Notes: generated by a model from the letters alone, not told the origin. A stretch of 64,000 bases of DNA from Flavobacteriaceae bacterium (GCA_004762155.1 SIHP01000006.1:233366-297365); one strand, 5' to 3'. Shown: positions 1 to 8,403, numbered from the stretch's first letter. Program-made: numbers and translations.

Positions 1-924
1 ATAATCTAATTCTACAGAACCATAACCATTCCATTCGTATACTCTTACATAATCAATATACAATTTTGATGGTAAAGGAGCTGTTACTTGAGTACTCGTT
101 GCAGCATCAGTAAAATTACCTCCAACTGCTAAGTTCATTAGAAAAAAGAAAGGTTTTTGAAATGCACTTGTAACACTATCGTTACTTAAAGGTAATGGAC
201 CTTCATATAAGTCATATTCTACCCCATTGTCAACAACTGTTAATCTTAACTCAGTTGGTTCCCAATATAACCTGTAAGTCATAAAACGGTTTGCCATAGA
301 ACTACTTGCCACATAAGGCTTATTATAATTTACATCATAAGCTATACTACCAACGCTTCCATCTTCATTTGCGAAAATTGCATTAGCTCCTACATAATTA
401 TTCTGGTTAGTTCCTTCATGACCTTGATTAGTTATTTCTTCAACTCTATGCCCCATTTCCATCATATCAATTTCTCCTTTTGCTGGCCAACTTAAATTGG
501 CAGTTCCAAGAAGCCAAGCAGCAGGCCAAAGACCTGTATCTACATCTGGAGTTTGCATTCTAATTTCAATCATTCCATAATGAACTGAAAGGTTTCCTTC
601 TGATGTTACTTTACCTGAAGTAAATTCAAAACCTCCAAAACTTTCTCTTTTCGCTTCCATAACAAGCGCATTATTACCTGATTCACCAGGTACAGATTCT
701 ATAGATAAATTTTCTTCTCTATAATATTCTAGTTCAGCATTTCCCCAACCACATAGGCCAATCTCACATCCATTTCCAACATCTGCATTCCAGATACTAC
801 TGTTTAATGTGTTAAAATTGTCTTCCCATATTAAGTTTCCTACTTGTGCATTAATATTTTGACTAAAAAACTGAATTACTATTAAAGCAATCCAAAACTT
901 TAAATTTATTATAATTTTTCTCAT
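1..924 (-). CDS. Glycoside hydrolase family 16 (laminarinase-like), 3' end cut by the window edge
   Basis: An uninterrupted frame of 308 codons runs from an ATG at 924 to base 1, where the window cuts it. The N-terminus has a Sec signal peptide (FWIALIVIQFFSQNINAQ). The GH16 active-site signature GEIDMMEMG lies near residues 156-164, with the two catalytic glutamates of ExDxxE, and it is preceded by the family-typical WPAAWLL segment. GH16 enzymes hydrolyse internal beta-1,3 or beta-1,4 glucan bonds; this motif and the marine flavobacterial context suggest laminarin as substrate, which is inference. The product is probably exported and the missing C-terminus could carry a sorting or binding domain. 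It follows the his genes in the same direction but is separated by a hairpin terminator, so it is likely its own unit. Confidence 0.9.
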   Translation of the reverse strand, partial: MRKIIINLKFWIALIVIQFFSQNINAQVGNLIWEDNFNTLNSSIWNADVGNGCEIGLCGWGNAELEYYREENLSIESVPGESGNNALVMEAKRESFGGFEFTSGKVTSEGNLSVHYGMIEIRMQTPDVDTGLWPAAWLLGTANLSWPAKGEIDMMEMGHRVEEITNQGHEGTNQNNYVGANAIFANEDGSVGSIAYDVNYNKPYVASSSMANRFMTYRLYWEPTELRLTVVDNGVEYDLYEGPLPLSNDSVTSAFQKPFFFLMNLAVGGNFTDAATSTQVTAPLPSKLYIDYVRVYEWNGYGSVELDY

Positions 925-1252
925 ATGTAGTTATTGTTTTTATTAATTGTTGGCAATTTAATTTAAAAGTATTACTCATTTTAACAAAAACACTGTATTA
1001 AAATCATACATATTCAAAAAAACATGTGTTTTTTTTATTAAAACATCAAAAACACTGGCGTTTTCTTTATTAGAAAAACATCAGTGTTTTTAGTTATGTT
1101 GTGGAAATGTTGTGGGAAAATCTGTTAAAAAAATAATGAAATAGTAATAAATCAATTCATCTAAAACTAAATTAACAAAAAATTAAGTTAATTTAACACG
1201 AAACAACAATAACACAGTTAATAATTTACTTAAATATAACTTAAAATTATAT
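925..1252. other. Spacer between hisA and the GH16 gene
   Basis: This 328-base AT-rich spacer holds one strong hairpin (1048-1091) and no convincing open frame. I found no remnant of hisF or hisIE here, although those genes normally follow hisA in flavobacterial his operons. Confidence 0.6.
1048..1091 (-). terminator. Hairpin terminator after hisA
   Basis: AAAAACACTG pairs with CAGTGTTTTT and there is additional partial pairing inside. On the minus strand the stem ends in a T run. It probably ends the his transcript about 160 bases past hisA. Confidence 0.65.
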
Positions 1253-2002
1253 TTAACCTATTATAAAATTCTCTAATTGTTTTAAGCTTATTTTGTTTTC
1301 ATAAATTGCTTTACCTATAATAACACCTTCGCATCCTAATTCGGCTAATTTTGGTAATTCATCAAAAGTAGAAATACCACCTGATGCTATCAATTTTATT
1401 CTCGGCTCTTCTATAGCAACAGACTCTTTCAATATCTCTTCATAAATTTTAAAACTTGGGCCTTGTAGCATTCCATCTTTTGAAATATCTGTGCAAATTA
1501 CGTATTGAATACCTTTAGATTGATAATCATTTATAAATGGAATTAATTGTAAGCTACTTTCTTCTTGCCATCCATTTGTAGCTATTTTACCTCCTGTTGT
1601 ATCAGGGTAAAAATCAGCTCCTAAAATAATTTTTTTTGATCCAAATTTAGATATCCAACTTTCAAAAACTTCTGGATTTTTTACTGCAATACTTCCGCCA
1701 GTAATTTGATTAGCTCCAGAATTAAAAGCGATCTCTAAATCTTTATCTGCTTTTAAACCACCTCCAAAATCAATTTTTAAATTTGTTTTAGACGCTATTT
1801 GTTCTAACACTTTATGATTTATAATCTTACTCGCCTTAGCGCCATCTAAATCCACAACATGGAGATATTCTATACCTGCATCTTCAAATTCTTTAGCTAC
1901 CTCTAACGGATTTTCGTTATATATTTTCTTTGTGTTATAATCTCCTTTCGTTAAACGAACACATTTTCCTTCAATAATATCTATTGCTGGTATTATTCTC
2001 AT
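1253..2002 (-). CDS. hisA: HisA, ProFAR isomerase
   Basis: HisA is 1-(5-phosphoribosyl)-5-[(5-phosphoribosylamino)methylideneamino]imidazole-4-carboxamide isomerase. It performs the Amadori rearrangement of step 4 of histidine synthesis in the cytoplasm. The 249-residue length is normal for this TIM barrel. The catalytic aspartates are visible as D8 (IPAIDII) and D172 ([13 protein letters not shown]), with phosphate-binding segments DFGGGL and ASGGIS. It is the last his gene in this operon: in most Flavobacteriia hisF and hisIE follow, but here a terminator follows instead. Upstream lies the four-helix-bundle gene rather than hisH directly. Confidence 0.97.
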   Translation of the reverse strand: MRIIPAIDIIEGKCVRLTKGDYNTKKIYNENPLEVAKEFEDAGIEYLHVVDLDGAKASKIINHKVLEQIASKTNLKIDFGGGLKADKDLEIAFNSGANQITGGSIAVKNPEVFESWISKFGSKKIILGADFYPDTTGGKIATNGWQEESSLQLIPFINDYQSKGIQYVICTDISKDGMLQGPSFKIYEEILKESVAIEEPRIKLIASGGISTFDELPKLAELGCEGVIIGKAIYENKISLKQLENFIIG

Positions 2003-2036
2003 TATCTATTTAGTATTAAGTAATTAGTAATGAGTA
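2003..2036. repeat. TTAGTA-type degenerate spacer repeat, copy 1
   Basis: The spacer consists of TTTAGTATTAAG, TAATTAG and TAATGAG units. Similar sequence lies at 2397-2430, 3018-3097, 4238-4329 and near 5511. Copies on both sides of the four-helix-bundle gene suggest that they travel with it. Confidence 0.5.
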
Positions 2037-2396
2037 TTAAGTATTTTGAGTTAAACTTTTTTGAAGAGCGTAATTCATTTTCTTAATCTCATTACATAAA
2101 TTTAAGGTTTCTTCAATATCTTGTTTTTCTACAAATTTTAATCTAGTAGTTAATAATATTTGAGTTTCTAATTCAGTTGTAGAACCGTTTGCTATACTAA
2201 GAAAGTGTTTAAATTCTTTTTTAGAATTTCTTCCTGTTCCCTCTGAAATATTTGACGGAATAGAAATACTAGATCTTTTAATTTGAGGTATCAAACCAAA
2301 TTTTTCTTCATTAGGTAAAGATTTCATCAACAGATAGGTCTTCTCTACCAAATCCATTGATTTTTGCCAAATTTTTAAATCTTTATAATTATTCAT
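2037..2396 (-). CDS. Four-helix-bundle protein (23S rRNA intervening-sequence family)
   Basis: At 119 residues it matches the TIGR02436 / PF05635 family. Visible hallmarks are the N-terminal YKDLKIWQKSMDLV, the central RSSISIPSNISEGTGR and the helix with FLSIANGS. Family members were first seen inside intervening sequences of 23S rRNA; many Bacteroidota carry free-standing copies. The fold is shared with Avd of diversity-generating retroelements, but there is no reverse transcriptase here. Its biochemical role is unknown. It sits between hisH and hisA with TTAGTA-rich spacers on both sides, so it looks like a passenger inserted in the his operon rather than a histidine enzyme. Confidence 0.93.
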   Translation of the reverse strand: MNNYKDLKIWQKSMDLVEKTYLLMKSLPNEEKFGLIPQIKRSSISIPSNISEGTGRNSKKEFKHFLSIANGSTTELETQILLTTRLKFVEKQDIEETLNLCNEIKKMNYALQKSLTQNT

Positions 2397-2435
2397 TGAC
2401 TCTTTACTTTATACTTACTCCTTATTACTCTCTGT

Positions 2436-3017
2436 CTAAAGACTGAGGAAATTTTTTAAAATTTGTTCTCCAGCTACTCCACTTTTTTCTGGGTGAAATT
2501 GCGTTCCATAAAAATTATCTTTCTGTAATGCCGTTGCATATTCAGTTTCGTAGTTTGTAGTTGCAATCATTTCTTCACATTTCTTAGCATAAAAACTATG
2601 TACTAAATACATATAATCACCTTCTTTAACGTCTTTAAATAACTCTGACTTTAAATTAGAAATTGTATTCCATCCCATTTGTGGAACTTTAACTTTGTTA
2701 GAAAAACGTTTGACTTCTACATCAAAAATACCTAAACCTTTGGTGTTTCTCTCTTCGGTTGACTTACACATTAATTGCATTCCTAAACAAATTCCTAAAA
2801 CTGGTTGTTTTAATGTAGGAATTACTTTATCCAAACCACTTGTTACAAGCATCTCCATTGCCGAATATGCTTCTCCAACTCCAGGAAAAATCACTTTATC
2901 AGCATTCTTAATTTCTTCAACATCACTTGTTAAAACAGCATCAACACCTAATCTTTTAAATGCAAATTGGATACTTTTTATATTTCCTGCTCCGTAATCT
3001 ATTATTACTAATTTCAT
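2436..3017 (-). CDS. hisH: HisH, imidazole glycerol phosphate synthase glutaminase subunit
   Basis: HisH releases ammonia from glutamine and channels it to HisF, forming imidazole glycerol phosphate and AICAR. It is a 193-residue class I amidotransferase with nucleophile C77 in GICLGMQ and the H175/E177 pair in FHPEKS. Its obligate partner HisF is not encoded next to it in this window. Downstream is the four-helix-bundle gene; upstream is hisB, separated by about 80 bases of TTAGTA repeat. Confidence 0.97.
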   Translation of the reverse strand: MKLVIIDYGAGNIKSIQFAFKRLGVDAVLTSDVEEIKNADKVIFPGVGEAYSAMEMLVTSGLDKVIPTLKQPVLGICLGMQLMCKSTEERNTKGLGIFDVEVKRFSNKVKVPQMGWNTISNLKSELFKDVKEGDYMYLVHSFYAKKCEEMIATTNYETEYATALQKDNFYGTQFHPEKSGVAGEQILKNFLSL

Positions 3018-3097
3018 TCTTTTTTAGTATTTAGTAATGAGTATTAAGTAATTAGTTTTAAACTTTATACTCAACACTAATTACTTTGTACTGCTTG
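3018..3097. repeat. TTAGTA-type degenerate spacer repeat, copy 2
   Basis: The hisB-hisH spacer contains TTTAGTATTTAG, TAATGAG, TATTAAG and TAATTAG units, followed by a partly inverted stretch (ACTCAACACTAATTACT). It resembles the spacers on either side of the four-helix-bundle gene. Confidence 0.5.
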
Positions 3098-4237
3098 CTA
3101 TAGCAAACCTTTTGTACTTGGTAAAAACATCTTGTTAGCATCTCTTTTTACAGCCATTTTCATTGCCTTCGCAAAAGCTTTAAAAATTCCTTCTATTTTA
3201 TGATGTTCGTTTTCTCCTTCTGCTTTAATATTTAAATTACATTTTGCTCCGTCTGAAAACGACTTAAATAAATGTAAAAACATTTCTGTTGGCATATCTC
3301 CTATTTTTTCACGTTTAAAATCTGCATCCCAAACTAACCAAGGTCTTCCACCAAAATCAACAGCTGCTTGTGCTAAACAATCGTCCATTGGTAAACAGAA
3401 ACCATAACGTTCTATTCCTAATTTATTTCCTAAAGCTTTTGCGAATAATTCACCTAAAGCAATCATGGTATCTTCAATGGTATGATGTTCATCTACTTTT
3501 AAATCTCCATCTACTTTTACGGTTAAATCCATTGCACCATGACGACCAATTTGATCTAACATATGATCAAAGAAATGTAATCCTGTTGAGATATCATTCT
3601 TACCAGAACCATCTAAATTTAACTTAATGTAAATCTTCGTTTCATTCGTATTTCTAGTAATTTCAGAAACTCTATCTTCTAATTTTAAAAACTCATAAAT
3701 TTCAGACCAATCAGTACTTGTTAAAGCAATACAATCTAAAATATCTTGTTTTGAAGTTTCAATCTCATCAGCTCCTAATTCAGGATCTTCTGATAAAAAG
3801 ATTCCTTTTCCTCCTAAGTTTTTAGCCAATTCCATATCGGTAATTCTATCACCTAAAACAAAAGAGTTTTCTAAATCATATTTCTCTTTATCAAAATACT
3901 TTGTTAACAAACCTGTTCTTGGTTTACGAGTATTAGCATTTTCGTGAGGAAACGTTTTATCGATATGAACTTCAGTAAAAACAACACCTTCTTTTTCAAA
4001 AGCACTTATCACTTTATTCTGAGCAGGCCAAAAAGTACCTTCCGGAAAGGAATCAGTTCCTAATCCGTCTTGATTGGTTACCATTACCAATTCGTAATCC
4101 AATTCTGAGGCTATTTTTGCCATATATTGAAATACTTTTGGGTAAAACTCTAACTTTTCTAAACTATCTAATTGATAATCCACTGGTGGCTCTAACACCA
4201 ATGTTCCGTCTCTATCTATAAATAATACTTTTTTCAT
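3098..4237 (-). CDS. hisB: HisB, bifunctional histidinol-phosphatase / imidazoleglycerol-phosphate dehydratase
   Basis: The 379-residue fusion catalyses steps 6 and 8 of histidine synthesis. Residues 1-165 are a HAD-type phosphatase with the DxD nucleophile motif at D8/D10 (FIDRDGT) and a zinc loop near the centre. Residues from about 190 are the dehydratase, with the metal-binding motifs HFFDHML and HHTIEDT plus a distal HHKIEG. The length is standard for the fused enzyme of Enterobacteria and Bacteroidota. The gene lies in order between hisC and hisH. Confidence 0.97.
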   Translation of the reverse strand: MKKVLFIDRDGTLVLEPPVDYQLDSLEKLEFYPKVFQYMAKIASELDYELVMVTNQDGLGTDSFPEGTFWPAQNKVISAFEKEGVVFTEVHIDKTFPHENANTRKPRTGLLTKYFDKEKYDLENSFVLGDRITDMELAKNLGGKGIFLSEDPELGADEIETSKQDILDCIALTSTDWSEIYEFLKLEDRVSEITRNTNETKIYIKLNLDGSGKNDISTGLHFFDHMLDQIGRHGAMDLTVKVDGDLKVDEHHTIEDTMIALGELFAKALGNKLGIERYGFCLPMDDCLAQAAVDFGGRPWLVWDADFKREKIGDMPTEMFLHLFKSFSDGAKCNLNIKAEGENEHHKIEGIFKAFAKAMKMAVKRDANKMFLPSTKGLL

Positions 4238-4329
4238 GGTTTATTTAGTATTGAGTAGTAAGTATAAAGTATTAAGAAATTTAAACTCTAACTAAAAACT
4301 ACTATGTACTAAGTACTAAATACTTAATA
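4238..4329. repeat. TTAGTA-type degenerate spacer repeat, copy 3 (two arms)
   Basis: The hisC-hisB spacer contains TTTAGTATTGAGTAGTAAG and, about 30 bases on, the opposite orientation GTACTAAGTACTAAATAC. The arms could form an imperfect stem in RNA. It belongs to the same degenerate family as the other his spacers. Confidence 0.5.
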
Positions 4330-5358
4330 CTATTTTATGTTTTCTAATGATTTTATTAATCTTTCATTTTCTTCTGCTGTACCAACCGTAATACGAATAC
4401 AATTAGCTATTTGTGTATTTCTATTTCTAATGATTACTTTTTCATCTATTAAATACTTATAAGTATCATTAGCACTATCAACTTCAATCAATAAAAAATT
4501 AGCATCTGAAGGATATATTTTTTTAACGATTGATAATTTACTTAATGCTTCTTGTAACTTTATTCTTTCTGTAAGAATTACATCAATATTACCTTTAACT
4601 ATTTCTAAATTATCTAAACAATTTAAAACAGCTTTTTGATTTAAACTACTTACATTATAAGGTGGTTTAACTCGATTATATAAATTGATAATCTCTTCAT
4701 TTGCATACGCAACTCCTGCTCTAACACCAGCTAACCCCCAAGCTTTACTAAAAGTTTGACTTACAATTAAATTATTGTATTTATTGATGTTTTTAATGAA
4801 AGATGCTTGTGAACTAAAATCGATATATGCTTCATCAACAATAACAATTCCATTGAAATTCTCTAAAATATACTCAACATCATCTGGATTTAAATTATTT
4901 CCTGTTGGATTGTTTGGTGAACAAATAAAAATGATTTTTACATCTTCAAAATCTAAATACGGTTGTAATTGATTTAAATTGATTTGAAAATCGTTAATCA
5001 ACGGTTGCTTTATCAACTCAATATTATTAATGTTTGCTGAAACATCATACATTCCATAAGTTGGAGAAAAAGTTAACACTTTGTCTTTACCTGGTTCACA
5101 GAAAATACGAAAAGCTAAATCAATTACTTCATCACTTCCATTTCCAACAAAAATCTGATTCTTTTCTACCTTTTTAATTGTAGATAACTTCTCTTTAACC
5201 TCTATCTGATGAGGATCTGGGTACCTATTTAATGTTCCAAACGGATTTTCATTTGCATCCAAAAAAACATCAGCCGTTCCTTTAAATTCATCTCTTGCTG
5301 ATGAATAAGGTTTTAAGTTTATGATATTTTCTCTAACTATTTTTTCTAAATCTATCAT
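4330..5358 (-). CDS. hisC: HisC, histidinol-phosphate aminotransferase
   Basis: This fold-type I PLP enzyme transaminates imidazole acetol phosphate with glutamate (step 7). Its 342 residues show DANENPFG near the N-terminus, CSPNNPTGN, the PLP-pyridine aspartate D175 in VDEAYIDF and the Schiff-base lysine K205 in QTFSKAWGLAGVRAG. Length and gene order (hisD-hisC-hisB) are typical. Confidence 0.96.
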   Translation of the reverse strand: MIDLEKIVRENIINLKPYSSARDEFKGTADVFLDANENPFGTLNRYPDPHQIEVKEKLSTIKKVEKNQIFVGNGSDEVIDLAFRIFCEPGKDKVLTFSPTYGMYDVSANINNIELIKQPLINDFQINLNQLQPYLDFEDVKIIFICSPNNPTGNNLNPDDVEYILENFNGIVIVDEAYIDFSSQASFIKNINKYNNLIVSQTFSKAWGLAGVRAGVAYANEEIINLYNRVKPPYNVSSLNQKAVLNCLDNLEIVKGNIDVILTERIKLQEALSKLSIVKKIYPSDANFLLIEVDSANDTYKYLIDEKVIIRNRNTQIANCIRITVGTAEENERLIKSLENIK

Positions 5359-5528
5359 TTTTTGTTTTATTGATAGTTGTTTGTTTTCTAATCACTTTAA
5401 TTGAAAAGGTTCTCTTTAAATTGTGAAACACGAACTCTGTTTTCTCTTAACTCAGCTATATAGAGCATCTTCCTTCTAAGGAGGCGGTCATAACTAAAAA
5501 CACCTAACTACAGTATCATTACTAAATA
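5359..5528. other. hisD-hisC spacer with an unusual GC-richer patch
   Basis: This 170-base spacer is longer than needed. It contains a locally GC-richer piece (5466-5492) that includes the dyad TCCTT/AAGGA. On the minus strand it has a 23-codon frame starting MLYIAELRENR. I cannot identify it; it may be a worn insertion or an interspersed repeat. Confidence 0.35.
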
Positions 5529-6812
5529 CTATTTTAATGAAGCTAATCGTAAGGTAACCGCATTTTTATGTGCATCTAAACCTTCTGCAGCTGCCATTAA
5601 TTCAATAGCATTTCCTATATTTTGAATTCCTTCTTTTGATAATTTTTGAAAAGTAACTTTTTTGACAAAACTATCTAAAGAAACACCACTATAGTTTTTA
5701 GCAAATCCATATGTTGGTAAGGTATGATTCGTACCTGAAGCATAGTCTCCAGCACTCTCACAACTATAATTTCCTAAGAAAACCGAACCTGCATCTGTAA
5801 CTTTAGAGATATAACTTTCAGCTTTTTCTGATGCTATAATTAAATGCTCTGGAGCATATTCATTACTAAATTCGAAACACTCATCTGTGGTTTTAAAAAC
5901 TATAGCTCTGCTATTTTCCAGAGCTTCTTTAGCTATTTCTTTTCTTGGTAATTCTTCTAACTGACTTTTAACTTCTTTTAAAACTTCAGAAACTATTTTT
6001 TCTGAATTAGAAACTAAAATAGCTTGGCTGTCAATTCCATGTTCTGCTTGACTTAATAAATCTGCAGCCACAAAAGCAGGAACACTTGTTTCATCAGCAA
6101 AAACTAAAACTTCACTTGGTCCAGCTGGCATATCAATTGCAACACCACTTTGCTGAACTAACTCTTTAGCTTTGGTAACAAACTGATTTCCTGGCCCGAA
6201 TATCTTATACGTTGCAGGTATTGTTTCAGTTCCATAAGTCATTGCTCCAATTGCTTGCGCTCCACCAACTTTAAAAATTTTAGTTACACCTACTAAATTT
6301 GCAGTGTATAAAATAGCAGGATGTACAGTACCATCTTTGCTTGGTGGTGTACATAAAACTATTTCTCTACAACCAGCTATTTTTGCAGGAACGCCCAACA
6401 TTAAAATCGTTGAAAATAAAGGCGCTGTTCCACCAGGAATATACAATCCTACTTTTTCTATAGGCAAGCTCTTACGCCAACATTGCACTCCTTTTGTGGT
6501 TTCAATAACCTTTTCTTCACTTTGTTGTGAAACATGAAATACTTCAATATTTTTTTTTGCTAATTGAATTGCTTCCTTTAAATTATCAGTTACTTTTTTT
6601 GTAGCTTCTTCTATTTCTTCGTCTGAAACCTGTAAAGAATTTAAAGCAACTCCATCAAACTTTTTAGCATATTCAACTAAAGCTTTATTTCCTTTTGTCT
6701 TAACATTATCAAGAATACCATTTACGATCTCTTCTAACTCATTTCTTTCAATTTGAGCACGTTCGCAAAGCGATTGCCATTCCGATATTTGTGGGTATTT
6801 AAATACTTTCAT
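5529..6812 (-). CDS. hisD: HisD, histidinol dehydrogenase
   Basis: A zinc-dependent enzyme that carries out the last two oxidations from histidinol to histidine with NAD+. The 427-residue length is standard. Recognisable segments include GLYIPGGTAPLFST, the FGPGNQFVTKAK region, DMPAGPSEVLV, the AEHGIDSQA segment carrying zinc-ligand and catalytic residues, and APEHL. It follows the GNAT gene by 5 bases, so the two are probably translated from one message. Confidence 0.97.
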   Translation of the reverse strand: MKVFKYPQISEWQSLCERAQIERNELEEIVNGILDNVKTKGNKALVEYAKKFDGVALNSLQVSDEEIEEATKKVTDNLKEAIQLAKKNIEVFHVSQQSEEKVIETTKGVQCWRKSLPIEKVGLYIPGGTAPLFSTILMLGVPAKIAGCREIVLCTPPSKDGTVHPAILYTANLVGVTKIFKVGGAQAIGAMTYGTETIPATYKIFGPGNQFVTKAKELVQQSGVAIDMPAGPSEVLVFADETSVPAFVAADLLSQAEHGIDSQAILVSNSEKIVSEVLKEVKSQLEELPRKEIAKEALENSRAIVFKTTDECFEFSNEYAPEHLIIASEKAESYISKVTDAGSVFLGNYSCESAGDYASGTNHTLPTYGFAKNYSGVSLDSFVKKVTFQKLSKEGIQNIGNAIELMAAAEGLDAHKNAVTLRLASLK

Positions 6813-6817
6813 TTTAA

Positions 6818-7237
6818 TTACAATTTTCTAGCAAAATGATATGCTTTTTTTTCATATCCCATTGCATTCCAAAACTCATGTCCTTTGGTGTTATTTACAT
6901 AACAATTTAATTCTGATGCAATACAACCTTTTGATTTTCCATAGTCAAAAATCCAGTTAACTAATAATTTGCCTATTCCTTTTCTTTGATATTCAGGAAG
7001 AATAAAAACATTATCTAACTCAATATGTTTGCCTACATAATATTTAGTAAGTATCCATAATCCTGATATTCCAACAAGTTTTTCCTTGTCATAAACTCCA
7101 ACACATTCATAGTTGTTGTTCAACATATCATCTAATCTAGCTTCTAAAACGTTATTATCTATATTTGGATTTAACTTTTTAAGCAGCGGAATTATCGATT
7201 CAATCTTTTCTGATTTTATAAGCTTAACCACATACAT
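6818..7237 (-). CDS. GNAT-family N-acetyltransferase inside the his operon
   Basis: A GNAT fold protein of 139 residues from the chosen start. The acetyl-CoA-binding signature is LPEYQRKGIGKLLVNW, with a C-terminal GHEFWNAMGYEKKAYHF that is common in small acetyltransferases. I chose the ATG at 7237 because it overlaps the hisG stop as TAATG, a typical coupled start; an upstream ATG at 7264 would add nine residues and a 28-base overlap. The substrate is unknown. It is not a known histidine enzyme and is wedged between hisG and hisD. Confidence 0.88.
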   Translation of the reverse strand: MYVVKLIKSEKIESIIPLLKKLNPNIDNNVLEARLDDMLNNNYECVGVYDKEKLVGISGLWILTKYYVGKHIELDNVFILPEYQRKGIGKLLVNWIFDYGKSKGCIASELNCYVNNTKGHEFWNAMGYEKKAYHFARKL

Positions 7238-8094
7238 TACTGAATCATGTTTTCTATTGGACAAACTAAAATACCTTCTGCACCTGCATCTTTTAATTCG
7301 TCAATAATATCCCAAAAATCATTTTTGTTTATAACAGTATGTACTGAACTCCAATCTTCTTGTGCTAATGGCAATATAGTTGGGCTTCGCATTCCTGGTA
7401 AAATTTTAATAATAGCTTCTAATTTATTATTTGGTGCGTTTAATAATACGTATTTACTCTGACGACCTTTTAAAACTGATTGTAAACGAAACTGTATTTT
7501 TTCTAAAATAGCTTGATTATCTTGAGATATTTTTGGTGATTTTACTAAAACCGCTTCCGATTTCAATAACACTTCAATTTCTTTTAATCCGTTTTTAAAC
7601 AATGTACTTCCACTTGATACTATATCGCAAATACCATCTGCTAAACCAATGTTTGGAGCAATCTCTACAGATCCATTAATAATGTGCAATTGTGCATCTA
7701 TATTTGCTTCTTTTAAATATTTTTCTACTGTATTAGGATATGAAGTTGCTATTCTTTTACCTGCTAAATCTTTTAAACTATTTGCTTTAGAATCTTTAGG
7801 TACTGCAATAGAAACTTTACATTTAGAGAATCCTAACTTTTCTACTACTGAAATATTTTCTCCTTTCTCTACAATAACGTTTTCACCTATAATAGCTACA
7901 TCAACTACTCCATCTCTTAAATATTGTGGAATATCTCCATTACGTAAAAAGAAAACTTCTAAAGGAAAGTTTCTTGAAGAAGCTTTTAATTGGTCTTTAC
8001 CATTATCAATAGAGATTCCTATTGCTTTTAAAAGTTTTAATGAATCTTCATTTAATCTTCCTGATTTTTGTACTGCTAATCTTAGTTTACTCAT
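7237..8094 (-). CDS. hisG: HisG, ATP phosphoribosyltransferase (long form)
   Basis: HisG catalyses the first committed step, joining ATP and PRPP. At 285 residues it is the long, self-regulated form that does not need HisZ; the C-terminal ~75 residues correspond to the regulatory ACT-like domain that binds histidine. Family segments visible are DVAIIGENV, RIATSYPNT and the PRPP-binding DGICDIVSSGSTL. It is the first structural gene of the operon and lies about 115 bases after the His leader peptide and attenuator. Confidence 0.97.
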   Translation of the reverse strand: MSKLRLAVQKSGRLNEDSLKLLKAIGISIDNGKDQLKASSRNFPLEVFFLRNGDIPQYLRDGVVDVAIIGENVIVEKGENISVVEKLGFSKCKVSIAVPKDSKANSLKDLAGKRIATSYPNTVEKYLKEANIDAQLHIINGSVEIAPNIGLADGICDIVSSGSTLFKNGLKEIEVLLKSEAVLVKSPKISQDNQAILEKIQFRLQSVLKGRQSKYVLLNAPNNKLEAIIKILPGMRSPTILPLAQEDWSSVHTVINKNDFWDIIDELKDAGAEGILVCPIENMIQ

Positions 8095-8144
8095 TTTAAG
8101 TTTTGTTATTTATTGAGTAAATCAATAGAAGAATTGTTTAAAAC

Positions 8145-8176
8145 AAAAAATCCATTTGATTTACTCAAACGGATTT
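8145..8176 (-). terminator. his attenuator terminator hairpin
   Basis: On the minus strand AATCCGTTTGA pairs with TCAAATGGATT (11 bp with one G-U, loop GTAAA), followed immediately by TTTTTTG. It lies between the His-rich leader peptide and hisG, exactly where a transcription attenuator is expected. The ascending arm GTTTGAGT can also pair with ACTCAAGC inside the leader-peptide coding region, a candidate antiterminator. Confidence 0.85.
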
Positions 8177-8209
8177 TAATTTTATGTGTTAATTACATAC
8201 ATAATATTC

Positions 8210-8266
8210 TTAGTTCGCTTGAGTGCAAATATGGATATGATGATGATGTAATTTAATAAATGTCAT
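8210..8266 (-). CDS. hisL: His operon leader peptide (18 residues)
   Basis: The frame from ATG at 8266 to TAA at 8210 encodes MTFIKLHHHHIHICTQAN, with five histidines in a six-residue window. It begins about 12-14 bases after the predicted transcription start and is followed by an intrinsic terminator ahead of hisG. This is the arrangement of a classical amino-acid attenuator: scarcity of charged tRNA-His stalls the ribosome on the His codons and should favour read-through. The start codon has little Shine-Dalgarno character, as is common in Bacteroidota. The peptide itself probably has no other function. The symbol follows the E. coli convention; the mechanism is inferred from layout. Confidence 0.88.
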   Translation of the reverse strand: MTFIKLHHHHIHICTQAN

Positions 8267-8284
8267 TTGTTATTTTTAACAATA

Positions 8285-8315
8285 CAAATCTATACTATTT
8301 ATTTTATTCTGCAAA
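8285..8315 (-). promoter_or_regulatory. his operon promoter, Bacteroidota type
   Basis: On the minus strand there is TTTG (8312-8315), a 19-base spacer and TAGATTTG (8285-8292). This matches the -33 TTTG / -7 TAnnTTTG consensus of the Bacteroidota primary sigma factor perfectly. Start of transcription is expected near 8278-8280, about 13 bases before the leader-peptide ATG. Confidence 0.85.
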
Positions 8316-8403
8316 TAGAAAGTTTTAGAATTTACATTTTATTAATATTTACAACAAATACATGTTTTTTGTTTAATTTATAAAAAACTATTTTTCTAAA
8401 CAG

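Noticed and set aside
2037..2396. Avd-like protein of a diversity-generating retroelement
   Set aside because: The fold family is shared, but no reverse transcriptase, template repeat or variable gene is nearby.
2037..2396. Intervening sequence of a 23S rRNA gene
   Set aside because: No rRNA sequence flanks the gene; it lies between hisH and hisA.
6299..6537. Plus-strand frame within hisD
   Set aside because: Entirely antisense to conserved hisD sequence, without promoter or family features.
2695..8116. Several plus-strand frames of 60-155 codons opposite the his genes
   Set aside because: All are shadows of well-supported minus-strand enzymes, with no family features of their own.
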